A stretch of DNA of 64,000 nucleotides from Paenibacillaceae bacterium. Lineage in GTDB: Bacteria > Bacillota > Bacilli > Paenibacillales > NBRC-103111. Shown here in pieces: positions 8,448 through 17,193 of this stretch. A program made the translations under genes and the position numbers. Location of the stretch: positions 1 through 64,000 of the forward strand of contig JAQSYI010000039.1 of NCBI GenBank assembly GCA_029256185.1, written 5' to 3'. Below the pieces are notes generated by a model. That model saw nothing but the letters and a program-made list of their open reading frames with translations, ran no database searches and was not told the origin of the DNA. Numbering within the stretch: the stretch's first letter is position 1; each line of letters begins with the position of its first letter.

Positions 8448-10640
8448 ATGAACCCAGAGCAATTATGTGCAGGCTGCATGGAGGAGAAAGGAGCAGAGGA
8501 GGTATGTCCCCGCTGTGGTTATGCGGCAGGAGCAGGACCGGAGAGCCCGCTGCAATTGAAGCCGGGTACAATCCTGAATGGGAAATACTGGATCGGCCGC
8601 GTGCTGGGGCATGGGGGCTTTGGCATCACCTATCTGGCCTGTGATCTGAATTTGGGGCTGAAGCTGGCGGTGAAGGAATATTTTCCCCAGGGTATGGCGA
8701 CGCGGCAACCGCATGATGCAACAATATCGGTTTATTCGGGAGCGACCCGCGAGCAATTCGAGTATGGGCTGGAAAAATTTATTGATGAAGCACGGACACT
8801 GGCCCGGTTTGACGCTGTGCCGGAGATTGTGACGGCCAAAGACTTTTTCCGGGAGAATGGAACGGCGTATCTGGCAATGAGCTACGTGGACGGGATTACG
8901 CTGAAGGAATATGTGAACCGGCAGGGAGGCAGGCTGCGGCTGGACGGGGCGCTGACACTGCTGCTTCCTGTGCTGAAGGCTCTGGAGCAGGTTCATGAGG
9001 CAGGTATCCTGCACCGGGATATCAGTCCGGACAACATCTATGTGACGCGCAGCTATCAGGTGAAGCTGCTGGACTTTGGAGCAGCCAGGCTTGCGATGGG
9101 AGAGCACAGCAAGAGCCTGTCCGTCCTGTTGAAGCCGGGGTATGCTCCCGAGGAACAGTACCGCAGCCGTGGAAAGCAGGGGCCATGGACGGATGTGTAT
9201 GCAGTGGGGGCAACGATGTACCGCTTGCTGACCGGTGTGAATCCGCCGGAGGCGCTGGACCGGCTGCAAGAAGATGAAATGAAGCGGCCGTCAGAATTGG
9301 GGGCGGAGCTGCCGGCAGAAGTGGAGGCAGTGCTGTTAAAGGCGCTATCGGTCCGGGGGTCGGAGCGTTATCAGAGCGCAGGAGCTTTGCGGTCGGCATT
9401 GGAGGCTGCGGCTGCTTCTTCTGGGAGAAATCCTGTTCAGACGGAGAACGGGCAGGCGGCAAGCGGCGCAATTGCAGGGGCGCCGATGACGGCAGGGGCA
9501 ACAGCTGGTGTGCTTCCCGGGCCTTCGGCTGCCGCTTCTCCCATATCCGGGCTGGAGCGGGAGGCAGAGCAGCGGCAAGCCGGTTCATTGGCAAGAGGAG
9601 CTTTCGGATTTAATGATTCCTCCTCATCCAGAAAATATGTAAAGCCATTATTGGCAATAGCGGCGGTTCTTGTCCTTATTATCGGAGGCATAAGAGTAGC
9701 TTCCCAATCCCGGGAGCCGCAACGGCAAGAAGCGTCCGGACAGTCTGCACCGCTCCAGCAGATTCAGTCTGCGCCATCACCCGCCGCAATACCGACAGAG
9801 GCTCCGGCGGCCAGCCTGGAGCCCGCGCCGTCTGCTGCACAGGCAACCGAACCCTCACCCACAGCGCCGGCCGCACAGGCAACCGAACCCCCACCCACAG
9901 CTCCTCCGGCTGCACAGGCAACCGAATTCGTGCCCAAAATGCTGCAGCCTGAGGAACAGGCCAGTCCCACACCCGGACAGCTGCCGGTCCAGACTCCTCC
10001 GTCCGTCATACAGTCTTCATCAATCCCGGTTTCGGTCAAGGAAAAGGTCGATTTCGCGGAAAACGCCCGGTTAGAGGAAATGGCAGTGCAAATAAATTCC
10101 TATGATTTGCAGAATTCTTATAAAATAGAGATGGAGGAACTCGCGGCGATTTACGAAACGGATTTGGAAGAAGAAGAAAGCGAGTTTGAGAGCCTCAGCA
10201 GTGAGATGGAAGCGGTCGTGCAGGGAAATGACCGTCAAGCCGCCCAGAGATTAGCCAATGCAATATTAACGGTCATGAAAGCGGTTGAAGGTGAAGTCGA
10301 GGGTAAAATTGCACAACTCCAAGAGAAGTATGCCACTTATGAGCAATTCAAAACCAATTGCACGTTATTAAGCGATTATTTAGTGGAAAAGCAAAAGGCT
10401 TGGGCCGATGCAGGGATGGATGTTTCATCAATAACGACGAATCTGGACAGGACGCGGGAATTATTTGAGATATCGAGGAAACTGGCGGGAGAATCCCAGC
10501 GAAACGAGGGGGAGCTCTCCGAGAATATGCGCGATCTCCGGGTTATCATAGAAACCTGGGAAGAGACTCGTGATAAGATAATGAATTGGAAGCTTGAAAG
10601 GGACGGACTATTAATGGATTATATAGATATATTCGATTAA
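8448..10640 (+). CDS. Hanks-type Ser/Thr protein kinase with zinc ribbon and extracytoplasmic coiled coil
   Basis: A 730-residue protein. A zinc ribbon uses Cys7, Cys10, Cys20 and Cys23. The kinase domain (about 45-320) has a G-loop GHGGFG, Lys76 in VKEYF, HRD at 189-191 and DFG at 209-211, so it should be active. A membrane helix lies at about 399-421. Outside is a Pro/Ala/Thr linker with three AQATEP-type repeats, then a charged, helical, probably coiled-coil domain (about 528-730) with no family I recognise. PASTA repeats, usual in PknB/PrkC, are absent. The DNA for the last 200 residues is visibly richer in A+T than the rest. The ATG at 8448 follows AAGGGAG. It is the only kinase in the cluster. 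Confidence 0.93.
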   Translation: MNPEQLCAGCMEEKGAEEVCPRCGYAAGAGPESPLQLKPGTILNGKYWIGRVLGHGGFGITYLACDLNLGLKLAVKEYFPQGMATRQPHDATISVYSGATREQFEYGLEKFIDEARTLARFDAVPEIVTAKDFFRENGTAYLAMSYVDGITLKEYVNRQGGRLRLDGALTLLLPVLKALEQVHEAGILHRDISPDNIYVTRSYQVKLLDFGAARLAMGEHSKSLSVLLKPGYAPEEQYRSRGKQGPWTDVYAVGATMYRLLTGVNPPEALDRLQEDEMKRPSELGAELPAEVEAVLLKALSVRGSERYQSAGALRSALEAAAASSGRNPVQTENGQAASGAIAGAPMTAGATAGVLPGPSAAASPISGLEREAEQRQAGSLARGAFGFNDSSSSRKYVKPLLAIAAVLVLIIGGIRVASQSREPQRQEASGQSAPLQQIQSAPSPAAIPTEAPAASLEPAPSAAQATEPSPTAPAAQATEPPPTAPPAAQATEFVPKMLQPEEQASPTPGQLPVQTPPSVIQSSSIPVSVKEKVDFAENARLEEMAVQINSYDLQNSYKIEMEELAAIYETDLEEEESEFESLSSEMEAVVQGNDRQAAQRLANAILTVMKAVEGEVEGKIAQLQEKYATYEQFKTNCTLLSDYLVEKQKAWADAGMDVSSITTNLDRTRELFEISRKLAGESQRNEGELSENMRDLRVIIETWEETRDKIMNWKLERDGLLMDYIDIFD

Positions 10641-10662
10641 ATGGAGAATAGGGGGAGAGATT

Positions 10663-11496
10663 GTGGCGGATAACCGGAAATGCCGCGTCAGCCTGCTGCA
10701 AACGGATGTGGCGGCGGGAGAACCCGAGCGCAATTATGCGCATGTGAAAGCTATGCTGGCAAAGGCGGCAGGCGCACGGGAAAAACCCGATCTGGTGGTT
10801 TTGCCGGAAATGTGGAATACCGGGTACGCTCTGGACCGGATCGGAGAGCTTGCTGACCCTGACGGGGAGCGGACCCGGCAATTGTTCGGCAGTTTCTGCC
10901 GGGAGCACGGCATGATGGCAGTGGCAGGGTCGGTTGCCGAACGGTCGGCGGACGGTGTACGGAATACCTCCTACGTGTTCGGCCGCGACGGGTCCGTTGT
11001 CAGCCGGTACTCGAAGATCCATTTGTTCGGGCTTATGGGGGAAGACCAGGCGCTGGTCGGGGGTAAGGACATCTGCAGCCTTGTTCTTGAAGGTATTCCC
11101 GCCGGAGTGATGATCTGCTATGATATCCGCTTTCCCGAGCTGGCCAGGTCCCTGGCTATCTCCGGCGTCAAGCTGCTGATCGTGCCTGCCCAATGGCCGG
11201 AAGCCCGAATCGGTCACTGGAGGACATTGCTCACCGCCAGGGCAATCGAGAACCAGCTGTACGTGATCGGCTGCAACCGCGCCGGGAGAAGCGGAGGCGC
11301 AGACCAACGCGGAGGCGGGGCGGCGGAATTCAACGGCCATTCCCTGGTCATCGACCCTTGGGGCAATATCCTGGCTGAGGCGGGGGAGGAAGAGGAGATT
11401 CTGACCGCCGGAATCTCCTTGGACGTAGTGGAGGAGGTACGGGCTAGAATACCTGTTTTTCGCGACAGGCGGCCGGAGCTGTATAAGCAGGATTAG
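10663..11496 (+). CDS. Carbon-nitrogen hydrolase (nitrilase superfamily amidase)
   Basis: A 277-residue cytosolic hydrolase cleaving C-N bonds of amides. The nitrilase Glu-Lys-Cys triad is visible in LPEMWNTG, YSKIHLF and MICYDIRFPE. Its length and the CYDIRFPE motif fit the omega-amidase or 2-oxoglutaramate amidase branch (YafV/MtnU-like), but the substrate cannot be fixed from sequence. It starts with GTG behind GGGGAGAG, 22 bases after the kinase gene, so it may be cotranscribed without being functionally related. Its stop overlaps the convergent LysR gene by 4 bases. Confidence 0.88.
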   Translation: MADNRKCRVSLLQTDVAAGEPERNYAHVKAMLAKAAGAREKPDLVVLPEMWNTGYALDRIGELADPDGERTRQLFGSFCREHGMMAVAGSVAERSADGVRNTSYVFGRDGSVVSRYSKIHLFGLMGEDQALVGGKDICSLVLEGIPAGVMICYDIRFPELARSLAISGVKLLIVPAQWPEARIGHWRTLLTARAIENQLYVIGCNRAGRSGGADQRGGGAAEFNGHSLVIDPWGNILAEAGEEEEILTAGISLDVVEEVRARIPVFRDRRPELYKQD

Positions 11497-12407
11497 GCCA
11501 GACTGTCCGACATAACCTCACGCACAACATCCATGAAGGCAACGGAGGCCTTCGAAATGTACCTTCCCTTGCGGTACGCCACTGCCAGCATCCGGCTGGG
11601 ACGTTCTGTGAGGCGCAGATAAACAGGCATGAAGGCGGTGCCGTGCCCCATGGCGATCATCCGCGGGACGAAGGCGATCCCCATGCCCGCAGCCACCAGA
11701 GACTGCACCGTCTCAATGTTGCTGCTCTCAAATACAATTCGCGGCTCAAAACCGTTCTGGCGGCACAGCTCCAGTGCGATCTGCCGGAAGCCTTGTCCCC
11801 GTTTCAGCACAATAAAAGGCTCATCGTGCAGTTCCCTGATGCTTACCTCCCCTGCGCAAGCAGCTTGTCCATCACGCGGGGAGAGGCGGTGCCGGGGGGG
11901 CACGGCCAGCAGAATTTCCTCCTCGGCCAGTTGATCGTACGCCAGATTCTCCTCCAGCACCGGCAGGGTGAGCAGGCAGATATCCGTTTGCCCCGCTGCA
12001 GTCAGATGCTCCAGCACTTGGGTTGTGTCTTCTATTAAATGGATTTCGATGCCGGGATAGCGGCTGTGGAAGAGCGGGAGCACCCGGGGCAGGATATGGG
12101 AGCCCGTGATCGGCAGGGAGCCCACGATCAGCTTGCCCTTCTTCAGCTCGGAGATGTCCTCCATCTCCTTGGTCAGCTGTCCGACCATATCCAGAATCAT
12201 GTGGGCCTTCTCCATAAAAGCCGCTCCGGCATGAGTCAGCTCCACGGAATTGGTGTTGCGGGAGAAGAGCAGTACACCGAGCTCCTTCTCCAGCTTGGCC
12301 AATTGCTGGCTGAGCGAGGGCTGGGCAATGTGAAGCTTCTCCGCGGCGCGGGAGAAATTTTTCTCAGCAGCGATTTGCAGGGCGTACTGAAGCTGGCGCA
12401 GCTCCAT
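11493..12407 (-). CDS. LysR-family transcriptional regulator
   Basis: A 304-residue regulator with a winged HTH at residues 1-60 (MELRQLQYAL, FSRAAEKLHIAQPSLSQQ) and a periplasmic-binding-like effector domain at about 90-300. The start at 12407 follows AAGGAGAT with a 7-base gap; a longer frame to 12458 lacks a site. It is divergent from leuCD, the arrangement typical of LysR activators of the adjacent operon, so control of leucine biosynthesis is likely. A perfect inverted repeat in the shared upstream region is a candidate binding site. Confidence 0.92.
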   Translation of the reverse strand: MELRQLQYALQIAAEKNFSRAAEKLHIAQPSLSQQLAKLEKELGVLLFSRNTNSVELTHAGAAFMEKAHMILDMVGQLTKEMEDISELKKGKLIVGSLPITGSHILPRVLPLFHSRYPGIEIHLIEDTTQVLEHLTAAGQTDICLLTLPVLEENLAYDQLAEEEILLAVPPRHRLSPRDGQAACAGEVSIRELHDEPFIVLKRGQGFRQIALELCRQNGFEPRIVFESSNIETVQSLVAAGMGIAFVPRMIAMGHGTAFMPVYLRLTERPSRMLAVAYRKGRYISKASVAFMDVVREVMSDSLA

Positions 12408-12478
12408 AAGACATATCTCCTTTTCATATAGAACGTTGCAGGATTTGTCTTTCATCATAACATAACTGCTATATAGGA

Positions 12479-12538
12479 AAAAACTATGGGAACTATAGTT
12501 TTTATATCTTGGAACAATTAAATGCCGGGTGGTATCAT
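12479..12538 (+). promoter_or_regulatory. Candidate LysR operator and leuCD promoter
   Basis: Perfect 9-bp arms AAAAACTAT (12479-12487) and ATAGTTTTT (12495-12503) are separated by 7 bases, the geometry of a LysR-type site with an AT-rich T-N11-A core. Directly downstream a possible promoter reads TTGGAA (12509-12514), an 18-base spacer and TATCAT (12533-12538), pointing to leuC. Confidence 0.55.
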
Positions 12539-12625
12539 AGCTCTACAGGAAATCCCGCATGCAGCGGCGAATGGTTTGGATGAAGGCCTAACAGATAGAT
12601 ACGGATAACTTATGAGGTGATTGAG

Positions 12626-14032
<1,407 letters not shown>

Positions 14033-14086
14033 ACAGAGAATTTTTTTTCACCCTGTCTAAATAAGCGCTGAAAAGGAGTTATTCCC

Positions 14087-14695
14087 ATGGAAGCTTTCAA
14101 ATCCCATACAGGCCTGGTAGGCCCGGTGGACCGTGTCAATGTGGATACGGACGCCATCATTCCCAAACAATTTCTTAAGCGGATTGAACGGACCGGCTTC
14201 GGCCAGTTTCTGTTCTTTGAATGGCGCTTTACCGAAGGCGGCGAAGAGATTCCCGACTTTAATCTGAATAAGCCCCGCTACAAGGGAGCCTCGGTTCTGC
14301 TGTCCCGCGCCAACTTCGGCTGCGGCTCATCCCGGGAGCATGCCCCGTGGGCGATCCAGGATTACGGCTTCAAGGTGATTATTGCACCGTCCTATGCGGA
14401 TATCTTCTACAACAACTGCTTCAAGAACGGCATTCTGCCCATCAAGCTCTCCGAAGAGCAGGTGGAGGAATTGTTCCAGCGGACTGCCGGTCAGGAGGGC
14501 TACAAACTCACCGTGGATCTGGAGAACAAGATCATCTCCGATGAAGCGGGCCTGAGCATCCCCTTCGATATTGACGAGCACCGCCGCCAGTTCCTGCTGC
14601 TTGGTCTTGATGACATCGGGCTGACCCTCCAGCATGAGGACAAAATCTCCGATTATGAAGCAGCGCATGTGTCCCGGCTGGGCGCTCGCCCTTAA
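14087..14695 (+). CDS. leuD: 3-isopropylmalate dehydratase small subunit LeuD
   Basis: Small swivelling subunit that completes the active site with LeuC. The 202-residue length is normal. Recognisable segments are VDTDAIIPKQFLKRI, FGCGSSREHAPWAIQDYGF and FYNNCFKNGILPI. AAGGAG lies 11 bases before the ATG. A strong terminator follows, closing a two-gene leuCD operon; leuA and leuB are not in the window. Confidence 0.97.
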   Translation: MEAFKSHTGLVGPVDRVNVDTDAIIPKQFLKRIERTGFGQFLFFEWRFTEGGEEIPDFNLNKPRYKGASVLLSRANFGCGSSREHAPWAIQDYGFKVIIAPSYADIFYNNCFKNGILPIKLSEEQVEELFQRTAGQEGYKLTVDLENKIISDEAGLSIPFDIDEHRRQFLLLGLDDIGLTLQHEDKISDYEAAHVSRLGARP

Positions 14696-14718
14696 TCTTA
14701 ACCACGGTACACGGCAGC

Positions 14719-14765
14719 AGCGAAGCTCCCCCATTCTGCGGAATGCGGGAGCTTCGCTGTTTTTC
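14719..14765 (+). terminator. Terminator of leuCD
   Basis: Arms of about 18 bp (AGCGAAGCTCCC at 14719-14730 pairing with GGGAGCTTCGCT at 14747-14758) with a small internal mismatch, then GTTTTTCG. Confidence 0.85.
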
Positions 14766-14898
14766 GCGGGCCAAATAAAAATTGGTGATAATCTGCCAAT
14801 TTCCGCAACAATCTTTATTTTTCTGCGTCTATATCGGTATGGACAAATCACTGATGCTGCCAGGTTTTGTCGCGAGAATACATACATAGAGGTGAATC

Positions 14899-16608
14899 AT
14901 GAGAAAGCTCGTTCTGGCCTTTGCCTGTATAGTCGGCATGCTGTTGTTCACAAGTGTTGGCACCGGTTATGCGGCGGATCTTCCCATCCGTCTGTATCTG
15001 GACAACAAGAAGCTGAATCCCGAGGTTGCCCCCAGGATCATCAATGAGAAAACAATGGTACCCGTCCGGATTATCTCCGAGGAAGTAGGGGCCGAGGTGT
15101 CCTGGAACGGGCCGGAGCAGCGGGTGACCGTGCAGAGAAACGGACTGACGATTCAGCTTGTCATCGACAAGGCGGAAGCAACGGTTAACGGCGTTCCGGA
15201 GAAGCTGGAAGTCGCCCCTTTGCTTGCAGACGGCAACACTCTTTTGCCTGTGCGCTTCGTGTGCGAAACCCTGGGCTTGAAGGTTCAATGGGACGAGCTT
15301 ACCCACTCCGTCTTCCTGTTCGATGGCAGCGATGCGGTTCCGGTGGGCGGAAACGCGGGAGACGAATCCGGATCCATTCCGGCAGGCGCCACTCCCAAGC
15401 CAACATCCATAGCAGGTGGAGCGTCTACCCCCAAGCCTGCCTCGTCCGTTACTCCTACTCCGACGCCTACGCCAAAAACCAGTACAACGCCAGCGACTGA
15501 CACAACTCCCACGCCTAAGGCGAGTGTTTCACCGACGCCCAAGGCAAGTGCCTCATCCACGCCCAAGGCCAGCGCTTCGCCTACACCGAAGACCGGTGCC
15601 ACGCCCAAGGCCAGTTCTTCTCCTGAACCGGGAGCTAGCTCCGGGACGGGAACCGGAACGCCTTCTATCAAGCCTTCTGCCACGCCCAAGCCGGGAACAG
15701 GCGGCAATACCGGTGAGGAGGGAGGCGACACGGAGATTCTTCTGATCAATAAAATCAGCCTGGATGGGGACGTGCTTCGGGTAACCGCGAACAAAGACGG
15801 CATTAAGCCGGCAATCAGCCGGCTCTCCAATCCGGAACGTCTGATCATTGATATCCCTTATGCAGCATTGGGCAAAACGGTCAACGGCAAGCCGCCTGTT
15901 CAAAATGGTGAAATTGCGGTAAACAGCCCTCATGCCGGCAAAATCAGATACGCACTTTTTATGGATAATCCTTCCACTGTACGGATCGTAGTCGACCTTA
16001 ATCAAAAAATAGCATATACTTTACTAGAAAGCACCAAAAAGGGAGAGTGGGCCATCTCCCTGAAGTCCGTCAAGTATACGGTAGTGCTCGACGCCGGCCA
16101 TGGAGGCAAGGACCCGGGAGCGATGACGGATATGGGGCATAATGAGAAGGACTTCAACCTGTCCGTCGTGCTGAAGATTGCCAAGCAGTTGGAAGCCGTG
16201 CCAGGGTTTAACGTCCAACTCACCCGCAGTGATGATACGTTCGTGGAGCTGGATGACCGGGTTGAATTTGCCAACGGCATGGGAGCCGACCTCTTTGTGT
16301 CCATCCATGGCAACAAATTCACCAAGGAATCCATCAGCGGTACAGAAACGTATTATTCCAGGGACGACAGCCTGACATTGGCGGAAGTTCTGCACCGAAG
16401 GATTTTGGGAGCCACTCAGTTTGTTGACCGGGGTGTGCGAACATCCAATTTCAGGGTAACCAAGGGTACTATCATGCCGGCGGTGCTGTGTGAAATCGGC
16501 TATCTGTCCAACGCGCAGCAGGAACAGGCCATGTTTGACGAAGCCTTGCAAATACGGGTAGCAGAATCGATCGCAGCCGGCATCAAAGAATACCTGCAGA
16601 TTCCATAA
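14899..16608 (+). CDS. Secreted N-acetylmuramoyl-L-alanine amidase with stalk and AMIN domains
   Basis: A 569-residue exported cell-wall hydrolase. Order: signal peptide (1-25, ending near GYAAD), a copper-amine-oxidase-N-like stalk domain (about 30-145, with two VPVRI/LPVRF repeats), a long Ser/Thr/Pro/Ala linker (about 150-275) built from SPTPKA-type repeats, an AMIN domain (about 280-385) that targets the envelope, and an Amidase_3 domain (about 393-565). The zinc ligands His in DAGHGG, Glu in HNEKDF and His in SIHGN, and the catalytic Glu in CEIGYLSN, are present. It heads an envelope cluster with the GerMN lipoprotein 13 bases and the SLH protein further downstream. Confidence 0.95.
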   Translation: MRKLVLAFACIVGMLLFTSVGTGYAADLPIRLYLDNKKLNPEVAPRIINEKTMVPVRIISEEVGAEVSWNGPEQRVTVQRNGLTIQLVIDKAEATVNGVPEKLEVAPLLADGNTLLPVRFVCETLGLKVQWDELTHSVFLFDGSDAVPVGGNAGDESGSIPAGATPKPTSIAGGASTPKPASSVTPTPTPTPKTSTTPATDTTPTPKASVSPTPKASASSTPKASASPTPKTGATPKASSSPEPGASSGTGTGTPSIKPSATPKPGTGGNTGEEGGDTEILLINKISLDGDVLRVTANKDGIKPAISRLSNPERLIIDIPYAALGKTVNGKPPVQNGEIAVNSPHAGKIRYALFMDNPSTVRIVVDLNQKIAYTLLESTKKGEWAISLKSVKYTVVLDAGHGGKDPGAMTDMGHNEKDFNLSVVLKIAKQLEAVPGFNVQLTRSDDTFVELDDRVEFANGMGADLFVSIHGNKFTKESISGTETYYSRDDSLTLAEVLHRRILGATQFVDRGVRTSNFRVTKGTIMPAVLCEIGYLSNAQQEQAMFDEALQIRVAESIAAGIKEYLQIP

Positions 16609-16621
16609 GGAGTGACCGACG

Positions 16622-17173
16622 ATGCGTATCATGAAATCTATTCTGTTAGGCGCCGCCATCGCAGCTGTTGTGACTGCCGCCGGATGCGGGCAGAAAAAAA
16701 CGGAAGGCAACGCCGCAGAGGGGCCAAGCGCAACTCCTGCAGTTTCTTCTCCGTCCGTTGCTCCGGCAAACAATGAGAAGCAGATATCCATCCAGTCTTT
16801 CTACAGTGATGCCGATTTGTCGAAGCTGGTAGCCAAGGAGACGTCCATCCGGTACTCCAAGGATGAGGACAAGTATCTGGCCTCGCTTGGCGCGCTGAAG
16901 AAAAGCCCGTCAGCCGAACTGGTATCCCTGTGTCCCAATACGACCTTCACTTCAGCCAAGCTCAACCAAGGGAAGCTTACGGTTGACATAAGCTTGCCGG
17001 ATGAGGACAGATTGGGATCTCCGGGTGAAGGGATGCTGCTGGAGGCATTCAGCAAGACCCTGTTTCAGTTCAGTGAGGTCCAGTCCTTCGAATTGCTGGT
17101 GGACGGGAAGAAGCCCGATTCCTTGATGGGCCATTATGAATTGCCTGCTCTGTTCACGCGCAACTCCAATTAG
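16622..17173 (+). CDS. GerMN-domain lipoprotein
   Basis: A 183-residue lipoprotein: signal peptide with lipobox VTAAGC (mature Cys at about 22), a short Ala/Pro-rich spacer, then one GerMN domain (about 55-175, including KLTVDISLP and EVQSFELLVDG). B. subtilis GerM has two such domains and acts in spore wall synthesis and germination; single-domain forms are widespread and uncharacterised. It probably works at the outer face of the membrane with the amidase 13 bases upstream. Confidence 0.88.
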   Translation: MRIMKSILLGAAIAAVVTAAGCGQKKTEGNAAEGPSATPAVSSPSVAPANNEKQISIQSFYSDADLSKLVAKETSIRYSKDEDKYLASLGALKKSPSAELVSLCPNTTFTSAKLNQGKLTVDISLPDEDRLGSPGEGMLLEAFSKTLFQFSEVQSFELLVDGKKPDSLMGHYELPALFTRNSN

Positions 17174-17193
17174 AGAGGAGAAGAAACTTTTTC

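Noticed and set aside
10663..11496. Nitrilase-family gene as an eighth member of the phospho-signalling island
   Set aside because: It follows closely on the same strand, but has no FHA, membrane or signalling feature; the closeness is probably incidental.
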